DNA of 64,000 nt. Origin: Rosenbergiella collisarenosi (GTDB taxonomy: Bacteria; Pseudomonadota; Gammaproteobacteria; Enterobacterales; Enterobacteriaceae). Where the stretch lies: assembly GCF_018494085.1 (NCBI RefSeq), contig NZ_JABBFP010000009.1, positions 90,680 through 154,679 of the forward strand, given 5' to 3'. Below are positions 29,779 through 40,150 of this stretch, piece by piece. Position 1 is the stretch's first letter, and the number at the start of each line of letters is the position of its first letter. The notes beneath the pieces were generated by a model, which was given only the letters and a program-made list of their open reading frames with translations, ran no database searches and was not told the DNA's origin. Both the position numbers and the translations under genes were made by a program.

Positions 29779-30576
29779 TTAGAGGTTTTTCCTCAGCGTG
29801 CGCTGTTTAATTTTTTCGGCTCTCTTCTGCGCTTGGCGGATCAAATAGCTTTCTTGACGAAAAATATCTCGTACCGGCTGCCCGAAATATTCCGTTAAGA
29901 AATAGCAGTAGTCACGAAAGGAGAGCGCTAGAGGAAAACTCGAATAATACAACGCGATAAGATCTTTGTTTCGCCAACGCAGAGGTGTCTTCTTACGGAT
30001 TTGCGCGCGATGTAGGTCAATCACCGAGAGCGTAGCATTGTCACGATTTTCATCGAAAGGGAGTGCGAGCAGGAAATGGCAGATATAACAATCCCGGTGG
30101 TTTAGCCCTGACTGGTGCATAGCGGCTACGGTTCGTGCCAATTGTTGAATAAGGTGGCGTTTAACGCGATAAGCGGGAGGTTGCGTTGCCCAGTTCGCGC
30201 AATAGTCTTCTAGACTTATCGCCGGGTTCAAGTCCTTGGTGATAATAAAGGATTCGCGCTGCAATGGGTTCCAGTGACGCTGACCATAGCCATAACAGCT
30301 CATCGTTGGGATTGCCGCGGCTTGAAGATGCTCAATCGCTTGCCACTCGTTTTTTGCGCCTAACACGGGTAAACGTAAGGTAATTAGATTCTTCAATACC
30401 TCTTTCAACGCTGTCCCGCGGTGATACTTAACGAAGTAGCTTTCACCGGCAAAATCGAAGCGCATCGTTTTCCTCGCCTCCACTTGCCGAAAGGTTTCAC
30501 CTTGTAGCGCCAGAATTTCAGCATAAGGATCGCTATGCGCCCACGCTTGCTTAAAAGGCTGTTCGAGTTGCAGCAT
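29779..30576 (-). CDS. waaP: LPS core heptose(I) kinase WaaP
   Basis: Phosphorylates heptose I of the inner core, important for outer-membrane integrity. From the internal ATG (MLQLEQPFKQAW) the protein has 265 residues, the E. coli length. The kinase elements are Lys50 in YFVKYHRGT, catalytic Asp162 in LNHRDCYICHFLL and the metal-binding VIDLHRAQ. It overlaps the end of waaG by 26 bases. A longer frame reaching 30639 is embedded in waaG and is rejected. Confidence 0.94.
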   Translation of the reverse strand: MLQLEQPFKQAWAHSDPYAEILALQGETFRQVEARKTMRFDFAGESYFVKYHRGTALKEVLKNLITLRLPVLGAKNEWQAIEHLQAAAIPTMSCYGYGQRHWNPLQRESFIITKDLNPAISLEDYCANWATQPPAYRVKRHLIQQLARTVAAMHQSGLNHRDCYICHFLLALPFDENRDNATLSVIDLHRAQIRKKTPLRWRNKDLIALYYSSFPLALSFRDYCYFLTEYFGQPVRDIFRQESYLIRQAQKRAEKIKQRTLRKNL

Positions 30577-31696
30577 CTTTTGCTCTCTTTTCAATAATAT
30601 CAGCCGCCTGTTCAGGCAAACCGTATACATCATGCTCATCGCAATAGCGACGTGCTCCCTGCGACCACGAGAGCAATTGCTCGGGATCTCTTAGCGCTGC
30701 GTCCAATGCCTGATTGAGGGTGTTCTGGCTAAACGGTTCGCCGATGACAACACCGTTCCCTGCAGCCTCAAGATAGGGCGCGTTACCACATACCTCTGTA
30801 CAGATCACCGGGAGTTCGGAGGCTAAGGCTTCAATCAATACAATTCCTGCCGCCTCTTGGTATGCAGGATGAAGGAGTAGATCCGCCGCTGCCATTAATT
30901 GAGGAATATCGTCCCTACCTTGATAAAAATCAACATACGACGCTATCCCCAGCTTTTGCGCTGACTTCTGGTAAGTCACCGGACTATCCGCACCCACTAC
31001 CCAAAATTTTACTCTATCCTTTCGCTCGGGAGGTAACGCAGCAATCGCCTCAAGGCTACGTTGTACCCCTTTGCGTCGAAAATCGGAGCCAACTTGAAGT
31101 AAGAATAGGGTCGAATCGGCGATCCCTAACGCCTGGCGTATCTCTTTACGGTTATGGCGTCGTTGATATGGTAAAAAAAGTTGTCGATCGATGCCTGGGG
31201 GAAGCAAATGAAATCGCTCATTAGGCGTCTGATAAAACTGTATAAAATCCGTTTTCTGTTGTGGCGTTAATACTAAAATTTCCGTACTTGCCTCAGCCGA
31301 GAAGACCGCTTTTTCTGCACGAAGATAACTACGATAACGCGGTGTTAAGGTATATAAAAAACCTTTTTCCCTCGCCGTTTTAGCGGCATAACAGACGTCT
31401 GCTGCGAAATAGAGATCAAGCCCCGGCATCTTATTGAAACCTACTAATACGTCGTCGGGAGAGTTCGCTCGATTCGCGGCAATCCACCGACTAAAATGTT
31501 GATTACGGGTATGGTTAGACATGCCTCGCTTAGGAACAATGATCACCTCAAAACCAGGACATTTTTCGCCTTGCCACTCAAAAGTATAAACGATTACCTG
31601 ATGCCCCCGCTGCTGGCAAGCCAACGCAATTCGCCTAAAGTCTCTTTGTTGCCCTCCGTAAGGGAAATATTTATGCAAGCAAAACGCTATTTTCAC
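30551..31696 (-). CDS. waaG: LPS core glucosyltransferase I WaaG
   Basis: GT4 enzyme adding the first outer-core glucose to heptose II. Starts with GTG (VKIAFCLHKYFPYGGQQRDF) preceded by GAGGA, giving 381 residues; an ATG 45 bases earlier has no ribosome-binding site. Donor-site features are LQVGSDFRRKGVQRSLEA and LLLHPAYQEAAGIVLIEALASELPVI. In E. coli waaQ precedes it; here waaG is the first gene of the operon. Confidence 0.94.
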   Translation of the reverse strand: MKIAFCLHKYFPYGGQQRDFRRIALACQQRGHQVIVYTFEWQGEKCPGFEVIIVPKRGMSNHTRNQHFSRWIAANRANSPDDVLVGFNKMPGLDLYFAADVCYAAKTAREKGFLYTLTPRYRSYLRAEKAVFSAEASTEILVLTPQQKTDFIQFYQTPNERFHLLPPGIDRQLFLPYQRRHNRKEIRQALGIADSTLFLLQVGSDFRRKGVQRSLEAIAALPPERKDRVKFWVVGADSPVTYQKSAQKLGIASYVDFYQGRDDIPQLMAAADLLLHPAYQEAAGIVLIEALASELPVICTEVCGNAPYLEAAGNGVVIGEPFSQNTLNQALDAALRDPEQLLSWSQGARRYCDEHDVYGLPEQAADIIEKRAKDAATRTAF

Positions 31697-32011
31697 GTAA
31701 ATGTCCTCACCAAGGGCGTAAAGCGTCGACCCGTTATGCAAAGGCTATTGAGCGCAAGTAAAGTACCCAAATCCTGTAGCCATCGTCGGTCGCTGAGGTT
31801 CAGAGAACCTAGCAAATAATGACGAGTTTACACTAATTACAGGGTGGCGTGGGGGCTAATCGAGCTACCCTCTTCTCAGTATCTTGGTAAGATACACGAG
31901 CATAACGCGCTTTAGCTCGTATGTTGAGATACGCAGGGGATAATGTGAGATCGCTTTTTTTCTGGTAATATCAACGCCTTTATTCAATCTTTCAGGCCGA
32001 CCGATAATATA
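31697..32011. promoter_or_regulatory. Divergent control region between waaG and waaA
   Basis: This 315-base gap contains no plausible gene. It must hold the divergent promoters of the waaG core operon and of waaA. Visible structure is a small hairpin AGGTTC/GAACCT near 31793-31808 and GAGGGTAGCTC on the minus strand at 31862-31872, which retains the GGTAGC part of an ops/RfaH element but with mismatches. No clear -10/-35 pair was picked. Confidence 0.35.
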
Positions 32012-33289
32012 ATGCTGACTGCCGTCTATACCGTTTTACTCTATCTGATCCAACCTTTGATTTGGATAAGACTTTGGCGCCGTGGTAAGACACTGCCAGC
32101 CTACCGTTTACGATGGAAAGAGCGTTATGGATATTGTAAGGGCAAAGTTGTGCCTGGAGGAATTGTCCTGCACTCGGTCTCTGTAGGAGAAACCTTGGCA
32201 GCAATCCCTTTGGTCAGAGCGCTACAATACCGCTACCCTTCTATACCGATTACTGTCACCACCATGACACCTACGGGTTCGGAACGCGCACAATCCGCTT
32301 TTGGGAAAAACGTTTCTCACGTTTACCTGCCTTACGATCTGCCTACCGCAATTAATCGCTTTCTGGATACAGCGGCCCCCCGTCTCGTCATCATTATGGA
32401 GACCGAACTCTGGCCGAATATTATCCATACTCTACATCGTCGCCATATCCCGCTTATTATCGCGAATGCTCGGTTATCAGAGCGTTCTGCCAAGCGTTAC
32501 AAAAAATTGGGGAACGAACTTGCAGAGCTTCTACAAAAAATAAGCTGTATTGCGGCGCAAAATACTGATGATGGCCAGCGTTTCTTAGCATTAGGCGCAA
32601 AACCGGAGCAACTCTCCGTGACGGGTAGTTTAAAGTTTGATATCTCCGTTACACCGGAATTGGCCGCAAAAGCTGTCGCACTGCGTCGGCAATGGGCTCC
32701 TCATCGTCCCGTGTGGATCGCTGCCAGTACGCATGAAGGTGAAGAACGCATTGTACTAGAGGCTCATCGTCAGCTACTCCAACAATTTCCTGACTTATTA
32801 TTGATTTTGGTACCGCGTCATCCCGAACGGTTCCAACCGGTCAAAGAGCTAGCACATAAAGTCGGCTTCACACCGGTAATGCGTAGCGAGCAGCTCGTTC
32901 CCAGTACAAATGCACAAGTATTAATTGGTGATACGATGGGCGAACTGATGTTGTTATACGGGATTGCTGATATTGCTTTTGTAGGGGGGAGTTTAGTGGA
33001 GCGCGGCGGCCACAACCCATTGGAACCCGCCGCTCATGCGATTCCAGTGATAATGGGACCCCATACTTGGAATTTCAACGATATCTGCAGCAAGCTCGAA
33101 ACTGCCCAAGGATTAATTACGGTTAACGACCAAGCCGCCTTAGTCCAAGAGATGTTACAGCTACTGGCTGATGCCGATCTCCGAAAGTATTATGGTCTGC
33201 ATGCCGTAGATGTCTTACATCAAAACCAGGGCGCTCTGCAGCAGTTGTTGCAGCTTGTTGAGCCTTATCTTACTACTCACTCTCACTAG
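32012..33289 (+). CDS. waaA: Kdo transferase WaaA
   Basis: Bifunctional GT30 enzyme adding two Kdo residues to lipid IVA, essential for LPS. The 425 residues have an N-terminal membrane anchor (about 1-20), the acceptor domain with SVGETLAAIPLVRAL and METELWPNI, and the donor domain with AASTHEGEE, LVPRHPERF, GDTMGELMLLYG and GGSLVERGGHNPLEPAA. coaD follows after 8 bases, an enterobacteria-wide arrangement. Confidence 0.97.
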   Translation: MLTAVYTVLLYLIQPLIWIRLWRRGKTLPAYRLRWKERYGYCKGKVVPGGIVLHSVSVGETLAAIPLVRALQYRYPSIPITVTTMTPTGSERAQSAFGKNVSHVYLPYDLPTAINRFLDTAAPRLVIIMETELWPNIIHTLHRRHIPLIIANARLSERSAKRYKKLGNELAELLQKISCIAAQNTDDGQRFLALGAKPEQLSVTGSLKFDISVTPELAAKAVALRRQWAPHRPVWIAASTHEGEERIVLEAHRQLLQQFPDLLLILVPRHPERFQPVKELAHKVGFTPVMRSEQLVPSTNAQVLIGDTMGELMLLYGIADIAFVGGSLVERGGHNPLEPAAHAIPVIMGPHTWNFNDICSKLETAQGLITVNDQAALVQEMLQLLADADLRKYYGLHAVDVLHQNQGALQQLLQLVEPYLTTHSH

Positions 33290-33297
33290 GAGTCTCT

Positions 33298-33783
33298 ATG
33301 TCGATTGTGGCGATTTATCCGGGGACGTTTGATCCTCTAACCCTCGGGCATTTAGATATCATCCAGCGCAGCGCACGGCTTTTCGAACGCGTAGTGGTTG
33401 CGGTCGCATTGAATCCTAGTAAAAAACCTCTCTTCAGTTTAGAAGAGCGTGTGCAGCTCGCTAGGTATGCGACGGCCACTCTCGCGAACGTTCAGGTCGT
33501 CGGGTTCAATAGCTTATTAGCTCAGTTAGCGCTAGAACAGCATGCGAAGGTATTGATAAGGGGCGTTCGCTCCGTATCTGATTTCGACTACGAGCGGCAG
33601 CTGGCACAAGCCAACCAGCAACTGAACCCGCAACTCGACACTATTTTCATGACCCCTAATGAAAAGTATGCCTTTCTCTCCTCCACGATCGTGAAGGAAG
33701 TGGCGCGCCACCAAGGAGATATTACGACCTTTGTGACGTCAGAGATCCACCAAGCGGTCTTGAATAAATTTGCCCCACATTAG
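33298..33783 (+). CDS. coaD: Phosphopantetheine adenylyltransferase CoaD
   Basis: Penultimate step of coenzyme A synthesis. The 161 residues start with [16 protein letters not shown], the nucleotidyltransferase T-x-G-H motif (His18), and later show [17 protein letters not shown] and [10 protein letters not shown]. The stop overlaps the convergent mutM stop by 4 bases. Confidence 0.97.
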   Translation: MSIVAIYPGTFDPLTLGHLDIIQRSARLFERVVVAVALNPSKKPLFSLEERVQLARYATATLANVQVVGFNSLLAQLALEQHAKVLIRGVRSVSDFDYERQLAQANQQLNPQLDTIFMTPNEKYAFLSSTIVKEVARHQGDITTFVTSEIHQAVLNKFAPH

Positions 33784-34589
33784 TGCTGGCAAGTTGGACA
33801 CCAAAAGGTACTGCGCTGAGCATGTCGGCCAGACATAATCGGCGTGCCACACTGTAAACAAGGTTCTCCTGTTCGCCCATAAACATTGAGTTGTTGTGCG
33901 AAATACCCAGGTTTACCATCGCTCTGTAAAAAATCGCGTAAGGTAGTACCGCCTTGCTCAATCGAACGTTGTAGAACCGCTTTAATGCATGACACTAAGC
34001 GTTGGCTTTCTTCTTGATTCAACGCATTTGCCGCGCGATCCGGATGGATACCTGCTCGAAAAAGCGATTCGCTCGCATAAATATTTCCCACGCCAACCAC
34101 TAATTTATTGTCCATTAACCAGGGTTTGATCGCGATTTTTTTAGTCGCTGACTTATTAATTAACCATTCAGCATTAAAGGCGTCGCTTAACGGTTCGGGT
34201 CCTAGGTGACTTAGGACTCGGCTTGTCGTGAGGTCAGTTTCCCATAACCAAGCGCCAAACCGGCGTGGATCGGTATAGCGTAGAGTCTTGCCATTGCTGA
34301 AGACTAAATCGACATGATCATGTTTTTCGGGCGGGGTGTCTTCGCTGAGGATACGCAAGCTACCAGACATACCAAGGTGAATGATGATCCAGCCGTGTTT
34401 GAGACCCATCAATAGGTATTTCGCACGCCGTTCTAAACTTAAAACGATTTCATCGCTAAGATGATAGATCTCTTCAGATACCGGCCAACGCAGTTGTGGG
34501 TGTCTTACCACTGCATAGAGCAGTGTCTCGCCCACAACATGAGGTGCGATACCGCGTCGGCTCGTTTCGACTTCAGGTAGTTCAGGCAT
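33780..34589 (-). CDS. mutM: Formamidopyrimidine-DNA glycosylase MutM
   Basis: Bifunctional glycosylase/AP lyase excising 8-oxoguanine and formamidopyrimidines. Starts at the ATG giving [14 protein letters not shown], whose Pro2 becomes the catalytic N-terminus after Met removal; the longer frame would block it. Glu3 and Lys57-region residues, the H2TH segment ([17 protein letters not shown]) and a C-terminal zinc finger with four Cys (CLQC and CPTC) are present. The length is 269 residues as in E. coli. Confidence 0.97.
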   Translation of the reverse strand: MPELPEVETSRRGIAPHVVGETLLYAVVRHPQLRWPVSEEIYHLSDEIVLSLERRAKYLLMGLKHGWIIIHLGMSGSLRILSEDTPPEKHDHVDLVFSNGKTLRYTDPRRFGAWLWETDLTTSRVLSHLGPEPLSDAFNAEWLINKSATKKIAIKPWLMDNKLVVGVGNIYASESLFRAGIHPDRAANALNQEESQRLVSCIKAVLQRSIEQGGTTLRDFLQSDGKPGYFAQQLNVYGRTGEPCLQCGTPIMSGRHAQRSTFWCPTCQH

Positions 34590-34612
34590 CAGATATTCCC
34601 CCTTAGAAAACA

Positions 34613-34640
34613 AAAAACCCGACCATAAGGCCGGGTTTTT
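34613..34640. terminator. Terminator between rpmG and mutM
   Basis: The hairpin AACCCG...CGGGTT is flanked by A-runs and T-runs on both sides. On the minus strand it ends the rpmB-rpmG message; it may also act in the other direction. Confidence 0.8.
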
Positions 34641-34655
34641 ATAAGAATACTAAAA

Positions 34656-34826
<171 letters not shown>

Positions 34827-34834
34827 TCAGTTCC

Positions 34835-35074
<240 letters not shown>

Positions 35075-35331
35075 TTATCTCCAAAAATCAAAATCAGCTC
35101 GAGCTTTTCACTTAGGTTTTGGCCGCCTCGTCAGGCTTTTAACCTATCCAGGCGAGTTCAATGTGAACCCGCTGAGCAGGCCTAAACGCCAAACCCGAGA
35201 TTCTCAAAGGTGGCGTAGTATACGCCCTGTCGGCCAAGTGCTCAAGACCCGAACAGATAAAGATCAGCCAGGATCGATGAAAAAGTATACTTTTTCGGTT
35301 AATTGTCTTTTTTTTAACCAATTTTTCATGG

Positions 35332-35985
35332 TTATAGCCATCCTCGCTGAGCAAACGAGAAAAATTCACCTCGACCAATAACAAAATGATCAAGTACCGC
35401 GATATTGAAGAGTCGACAGGCTTTTTGAATTTGTTGCGTGATATGTTTATCTGCTTCGCTCGGTTTAGCCACCCCAGAAGGATGGTTATGCGCTAAGATT
35501 ATCGCCGCCGCATTATACCGTAAAGCCTCTTTGACTATCTCACGTGGATGTACCTCCACACTATTAATCGTCCCCTGAAACATCGCCTGCGCTTGTAAAA
35601 CCCGATGGCGGTTATCAAGAAAGACAACCTGAAAGACTTCTCGCTCTAAATGCGCAAGTTGACTCAGGAGATAATGATAAGCCTCAGCGGGATCGGAAAT
35701 CATCTCTTGGCAGAGTAGCTGCTCTTGGTAAAAACGCTTCGCAAGTTCAGCTATAGCATAGAGCTGGCACAACTTCGACTCACCTATTCCTTTGATGGCT
35801 GAGTATTGCTCTTGGCTCCCACTCATAACCGCTTGCAGGCTCCCGAAGTGAGAGAGCAGATGGTGTGCAAAATCGAGTACGGGCATTCCAGGACACCCTG
35901 TACGTAAAAAAAGCGCTAATAACTCACTATTCGTGAGGGCAGAAGCTCCCTTTGCCAATAGCTTTTCCCGCGGTTTTTCGGTCAT
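35332..35985 (-). CDS. radC: JAB-domain protein RadC
   Basis: Widely conserved protein of the UPF0758/RadC family, once linked to DNA repair but of unsettled function. An N-terminal helix-hairpin-helix region (about 15-80, KGIGESKL) precedes a JAMM/MPN+ metal site with His166, His168 (HNHPSG) and Asp179. At 217 residues it is near the E. coli length. It is divergent from coaBC, as in E. coli. Confidence 0.93.
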   Translation of the reverse strand: MTEKPREKLLAKGASALTNSELLALFLRTGCPGMPVLDFAHHLLSHFGSLQAVMSGSQEQYSAIKGIGESKLCQLYAIAELAKRFYQEQLLCQEMISDPAEAYHYLLSQLAHLEREVFQVVFLDNRHRVLQAQAMFQGTINSVEVHPREIVKEALRYNAAAIILAHNHPSGVAKPSEADKHITQQIQKACRLFNIAVLDHFVIGRGEFFSFAQRGWL

Positions 35986-36228
35986 AGTTACAGCCTCACA
36001 TTGCCCTAAATACTCGATAAATTAAGTATTATTTATTCTCACTTAAAGCGTAAAATTATGGACTTGTGAGAGCACTCGTAGTTTTTTTTAGCAAAAAAAA
36101 TTGACCATAAAAATCAAATAAATCATTATTATTCAATAGGATAATAGAATATCTAGAGTAACATGTTCTTTGTGATACCATATAATCCCTTTCTTTTCTG
36201 ATGTTCGATTTCATACGATGGGAACCTT

Positions 36229-37455
36229 ATGAGTAACCTGGCCAATAAACGTATTCTGCTTGGTGTCAGCGGAGGCATCGCCGCCTATAAAACCCCGGAC
36301 TTGGTGCGTCGGTTACGCGAACAAGGCGCGAAGGTACGTGTCATGATGACCCATGCGGCCGAGGCTTTTATTACCCCACTCACGCTCCAAGCGGTAAGCG
36401 GTTACCCCGTATCGAATGATTTGCTCGACCCAAGCGCCGAAGCAGCGATGGGGCATATTGAGTTGGCAAAATGGGCCGATTTAGTCATCATTGCGCCAGC
36501 CTCTGCTGATCTGATTGCCCGTATCGCTCAGGGAATGGCTAACGATATTGTCACGACAACGTGTTTGGCGACAGCTGCTCCAATAGCTATTGTTCCGGCG
36601 ATGAACCAACAAATGTATCGTTCCCCCCTGACAGCCAGCAATTTAGCCAAACTTCAGGAATATCGTTTTAAAATATGGGGGCCGGATCATGGCCAACAAG
36701 CTTGCGGGGATATTGGTCCGGGGAGAATGTTGGATCCCCTTTCCATTGTTGAGCATGCACTCGCTTGGGCTCACAGCGCACATGACTTAGCGCATCTTAA
36801 TATTATGATTACGGCTGGACCCACCCGTGAGGCATTAGATCCCGTACGGTACATCAGCAATAAAAGTTCAGGTAAAATGGGGTTTGCCATCGCACAAGCT
36901 GCCGCGGCTCGCGGAGCGAATGTCACCTTAATCAGCGGTCCGGTTGAACTCACAACGCCCTCTGGCGTTATTCGTAAAGATGTTGTCTCGGCTCTCGAGA
37001 TGCAAACCGCGGTAATGGACGATATTACCGCTCAGCATATTTTTATCGGTTGTGCGGCGGTTGCCGATTATCGTGCGATGGATATCGCAGAAGAAAAAAT
37101 AAAAAAGACGGCTGATAAAGAGGGAATGACTCTCCAACTTATTAAAAACCCAGATATTATTGCTAACGTGGCGGCATTACCTGCCCCTAAACCTTGGGTG
37201 GTTGGATTTGCGGCAGAAACCCAGAATGTGGAAGAATACGCCCGACAAAAAAGAGAACGTAAAAACCTCGACTTGATTTGTGCCAATGACGTCTCTGGAA
37301 CAACTCAAGGTTTCGACAGCGATAATAATGCCCTTCACCTTTTCTGGCAGGAGGGAGATAAACCGCTACCGCTGTGTAGCAAGCAACTCCTTGGCCAGCA
37401 ATTATTAGACGAGATAGTCAACCTCTATGAAAAAGATCGACATAAAAATTCTTGA
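36229..37455 (+). CDS. coaBC: Bifunctional phosphopantothenoylcysteine decarboxylase/synthetase CoaBC
   Basis: Catalyses two consecutive coenzyme A steps. The N-terminal flavoprotein CoaC domain (about 1-190) has [10 protein letters not shown], the catalytic His in HIELAKWAD and the PAMNQQMYR motif. The C-terminal CoaB domain has [24 protein letters not shown] and the CTP-dependent ligase region. At 408 residues it matches E. coli Dfp. The last 29 bases overlap dut. Confidence 0.96.
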   Translation: MSNLANKRILLGVSGGIAAYKTPDLVRRLREQGAKVRVMMTHAAEAFITPLTLQAVSGYPVSNDLLDPSAEAAMGHIELAKWADLVIIAPASADLIARIAQGMANDIVTTTCLATAAPIAIVPAMNQQMYRSPLTASNLAKLQEYRFKIWGPDHGQQACGDIGPGRMLDPLSIVEHALAWAHSAHDLAHLNIMITAGPTREALDPVRYISNKSSGKMGFAIAQAAAARGANVTLISGPVELTTPSGVIRKDVVSALEMQTAVMDDITAQHIFIGCAAVADYRAMDIAEEKIKKTADKEGMTLQLIKNPDIIANVAALPAPKPWVVGFAAETQNVEEYARQKRERKNLDLICANDVSGTTQGFDSDNNALHLFWQEGDKPLPLCSKQLLGQQLLDEIVNLYEKDRHKNS

Positions 37456-37882
37456 CCCGCGCGTAGGAAAAGAATTTCCTCTACCTGCTTATGCTACCCC
37501 TGGCTCTGCAGGTCTTGACCTACGAGCATGTACTGACGGATCGGTAACACTTGCAGGGGGTAGCACCACGCTTATCCCGACAGGTCTCGCCATACATGTC
37601 GCCGATCCTCAGCTAGCCGCCGTTATCCTCCCCCGCTCAGGCCTAGGACATAAACATGGCATCGTCTTAGGGAATCTCGTCGGTTTGATCGACTCCGATT
37701 ACCAAGGTCAACTGATGGTGTCTGTTTGGAACCGTAGCGAAGAGCCGTTTGTGATTGAACCTGGCGATCGCATTGCGCAGTTAGTCTTTGTCCCTGTGGT
37801 CCAAGCAGAATTCAATCTTGTTGAAGAATTCACGCAGACAGAACGCGGTGAAGGCGGATTCGGACATTCTGGTCGTCAGTAA
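37427..37882 (+). CDS. dut: dUTP diphosphatase
   Basis: Trimeric enzyme hydrolysing dUTP to dUMP. The 151 residues carry all five dUTPase motifs: [44 protein letters not shown] and the C-terminal [12 protein letters not shown]. It has the same length as E. coli Dut. It begins inside coaBC, and slmA follows after 79 bases containing a small CCCCAC/GTGGGG hairpin. Confidence 0.97.
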   Translation: MKKIDIKILDPRVGKEFPLPAYATPGSAGLDLRACTDGSVTLAGGSTTLIPTGLAIHVADPQLAAVILPRSGLGHKHGIVLGNLVGLIDSDYQGQLMVSVWNRSEEPFVIEPGDRIAQLVFVPVVQAEFNLVEEFTQTERGEGGFGHSGRQ

Positions 37883-37961
37883 TCTTGCCCCTTTAGGTCA
37901 CTTATCTCTGAGTATCCCCACCTTGTGGGGGCTCATCAGGATTTTTAGGAAGGTTAAAGGT

Positions 37962-38558
37962 ATGGCAGAAAAGAAGAACACGCGGGGCAACCGACGTGAA
38001 GAGATCTTACAAGCATTAGCCCATATGTTGGAATCGGGTGATGGTAGTCAACGCATTACTACTGCAAAATTAGCCGCGAATGTTGGGGTTTCGGAAGCAG
38101 CGCTTTATCGACATTTCCCAAGTAAAACGAAGATGTTCGATAGTTTAATTGAGTTTATAGAGGACAGCTTAATTACTCGAATAAATCTAATTTTAAATGA
38201 CGAAAAAGAGACGCTGTCGCGACTTAAGCTTATCGTTCAACTTATCTTAGGTTTTGGCGAGAAGAATCCTGGGCTAACGCGTATTATGACTGGCCACGCA
38301 CTGATGTTCGAACAAGACCGTCTGCAAAGTCGTATAAACCAGCTTTTTGAACGTATTGAAGTTCAATTACGCCAGGTGCTGAAAGAAAAGAAAATGCGTG
38401 ATGGTGAGGGGTTTCAGGTCGATGAAACGCTGTTAGCCAGCCAGCTTATTGCCTTTTGTGAAGGGTTATTATCACGCTATGTTCGCTCAGAGTTTCGCTA
38501 TAAACCCACTGCAAATTTTGACCTTCGCTGGCCGTTAGTGGCCGCACAACTTAGCTAG
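37962..38558 (+). CDS. slmA: Nucleoid occlusion factor SlmA
   Basis: TetR-family DNA-binding protein that blocks FtsZ assembly over the chromosome. From the ATG after AGGAAGGTTAAAGG the protein has 198 residues, the E. coli length. An N-terminal helix-turn-helix (about 28-52, [24 protein letters not shown]) is followed by an all-helical dimer domain. A longer frame starting in dut is rejected. Confidence 0.96.
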   Translation: MAEKKNTRGNRREEILQALAHMLESGDGSQRITTAKLAANVGVSEAALYRHFPSKTKMFDSLIEFIEDSLITRINLILNDEKETLSRLKLIVQLILGFGEKNPGLTRIMTGHALMFEQDRLQSRINQLFERIEVQLRQVLKEKKMRDGEGFQVDETLLASQLIAFCEGLLSRYVRSEFRYKPTANFDLRWPLVAAQLS

Positions 38559-38568
38559 CCTCATGAAG

Positions 38569-38588
38569 ATAGCGGGTCGCCCCGCTAT
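38569..38588. terminator. Bidirectional hairpin between slmA and pyrE
   Basis: The stem ATAGCGG / CCGCTAT sits in the 35-base gap between the convergent genes slmA and pyrE. It probably serves both 3' ends, although T-runs are weak. Confidence 0.6.
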
Positions 38589-38593
38589 TATGA

Positions 38594-39235
38594 CTAAATT
38601 CCGTACTGCTCACGGTACGCTTTGACCGCCACTAAGGCCTCAGCCATTGAGGGTTGCTCCTCAAGGTAACTGACCAAGTCGTTAAGTGTAATAATCGAAA
38701 TGACCCGGCACTGATAATCCCGCTCTACCTCTTGAATAGCAGAGATATCGGCGCGTCCACGTTCTTGGCGATCGAGTGAGATAAGGACACCTGCAAGAGT
38801 TGCGTGATGAGCGGTGATGATTTCCATCGATTCACGGATAGCCGTACCTGCGGTAATCACGTCATCCACTAGCATAACCCGACCTTCGAGCGGGCTACCT
38901 ACTAATAGTCCCCCCTCACCATGATCCTTAGCTTCTTTACGGTTGAAACAGTAAGGAAGGTCTCGGTGATGGTGATCGGCTAAAGCCACAGCAGTGGTCG
39001 TAGCGATCGGGATCCCCTTATAGGCCGGCCCGAACAGGAGATCAAAGTCGATCCCTGAATCGACCAATGCTTGGGCGTAGAAGCGGCCTAGTTGCGCGAG
39101 ATCTCGACCCGTATTAAATAATCCAGCATTAAAAAAATACGGACTTTTACGACCTGATTTTAAAGTGAACTCGCCAAACTTTAAGACTTGTTTACGAATG
39201 GCAAATTCGATGAATTCACGCTGCCACGCTTTCAT
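38594..39235 (-). CDS. pyrE: Orotate phosphoribosyltransferase
   Basis: Converts orotate and PRPP to orotidine monophosphate in pyrimidine synthesis. The 213 residues include [13 protein letters not shown] (catalytic loop with Lys and His) and the PRPP-binding [17 protein letters not shown]. It has the same length as E. coli PyrE. It is controlled by an attenuator directly upstream, with rph serving as the leader gene. Confidence 0.97.
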   Translation of the reverse strand: MKAWQREFIEFAIRKQVLKFGEFTLKSGRKSPYFFNAGLFNTGRDLAQLGRFYAQALVDSGIDFDLLFGPAYKGIPIATTTAVALADHHHRDLPYCFNRKEAKDHGEGGLLVGSPLEGRVMLVDDVITAGTAIRESMEIITAHHATLAGVLISLDRQERGRADISAIQEVERDYQCRVISIITLNDLVSYLEEQPSMAEALVAVKAYREQYGI

Positions 39236-39249
39236 TATGTTTTCCCCAT

Positions 39250-39274
39250 AAAAAAGCGACCCTATTGGTCGCTC
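39250..39274 (-). promoter_or_regulatory. pyrE transcription attenuator
   Basis: On the minus strand GCGACC-AATAG-GGTCGC is followed by TTTTTT, located between the rph stop and the pyrE start. This is the classical arrangement in which translation of rph close behind RNA polymerase, when UTP is low, prevents termination ahead of pyrE. Confidence 0.88.
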
Positions 39275-39282
39275 GATTAACG

Positions 39283-39999
39283 TTATTGATTTAGCGCTGC
39301 TTTCTGCGCGGTAATGAGATCGTTGATCCCCTCTTTGGCGAGCGCCAATAGGGCAAGAAGTTCTTCGTGGCTAAAAGGCTCTCCCTCTGCGGTGCCTTGA
39401 ACTTCGATCATCCGGCCATCTTCTAGCATCACGACATTCATATCTGTATCGGCCGCAGAATCCTCAACATACTCAAGGTCACAGCGCGCTTCGCCTGCAA
39501 CAACCCCGACGGAAATTGCCGCAACCATCCCTTTCATGGGGTTCTTAGGCAATTTACCTTTGGCGACTAGCGCATTTAACGCATCTGCTAACGCGACACA
39601 AGCCCCCGTAATAGATGCAGTGCGGGTGCCTCCATCGGCCTGGATCACATCACAATCTAAGGTGATGGTATATTCGCCAAGCGCTTTTAAATCTACTGCA
39701 GCGCGTAATGAGCGCGCAATCAGACGTTGAATCTCCAGCGTACGGCCACCTTGTTTGCCCTTCGCGGCTTCGCGAGGCATGCGGCTATGTGTCGAGCGCG
39801 GTAGCATCCCGTACTCTGCGGTCACCCAACCTTGACCCTGTCCCTTTAAGAAACGAGGCACGCCTTCTTCAACGGTAGCGTTACAGAGAACTTTGGTTTC
39901 CCCAAACTCGACTAATACCGACCCTTCTGCGTGTTTTGTATAATGACGCGTGATGGTAACGGGACGGACTTGCTGTGCACTACGGCCTGCTGGACGCAT
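39283..39999 (-). CDS. rph: Ribonuclease PH
   Basis: Phosphorolytic 3' exoribonuclease that trims tRNA precursors. From the ATG after GGAGAGAA the protein has 238 residues, the full length of an active enzyme ([14 protein letters not shown] through AQKAALNQ). It therefore lacks the frameshift that inactivates Rph in E. coli K-12. Conserved pieces are [33 protein letters not shown] and DTDMNVVM. A long upstream extension of the frame is rejected. Confidence 0.96.
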   Translation of the reverse strand: MRPAGRSAQQVRPVTITRHYTKHAEGSVLVEFGETKVLCNATVEEGVPRFLKGQGQGWVTAEYGMLPRSTHSRMPREAAKGKQGGRTLEIQRLIARSLRAAVDLKALGEYTITLDCDVIQADGGTRTASITGACVALADALNALVAKGKLPKNPMKGMVAAISVGVVAGEARCDLEYVEDSAADTDMNVVMLEDGRMIEVQGTAEGEPFSHEELLALLALAKEGINDLITAQKAALNQ

Positions 40000-40150
40000 A
40001 AATTCTCTCCGACTACGGTGAATAACGCTGCACAGTATACGGATTTCATTATTCAGTGTCTTGCTAGCGAAAAAATTTGCCGAGATTACAGATGAAAAAA
40101 TTTGCCAGCTATGGCTAAATAATGCTCTTTCGCGAATGAAAAGTCTTGAT

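Noticed and set aside
35139..35393. 84-codon minus-strand frame between rpmB and radC
   Set aside because: Begins inside radC in another frame and covers the region expected to contain the rpmB promoter; no family resemblance.
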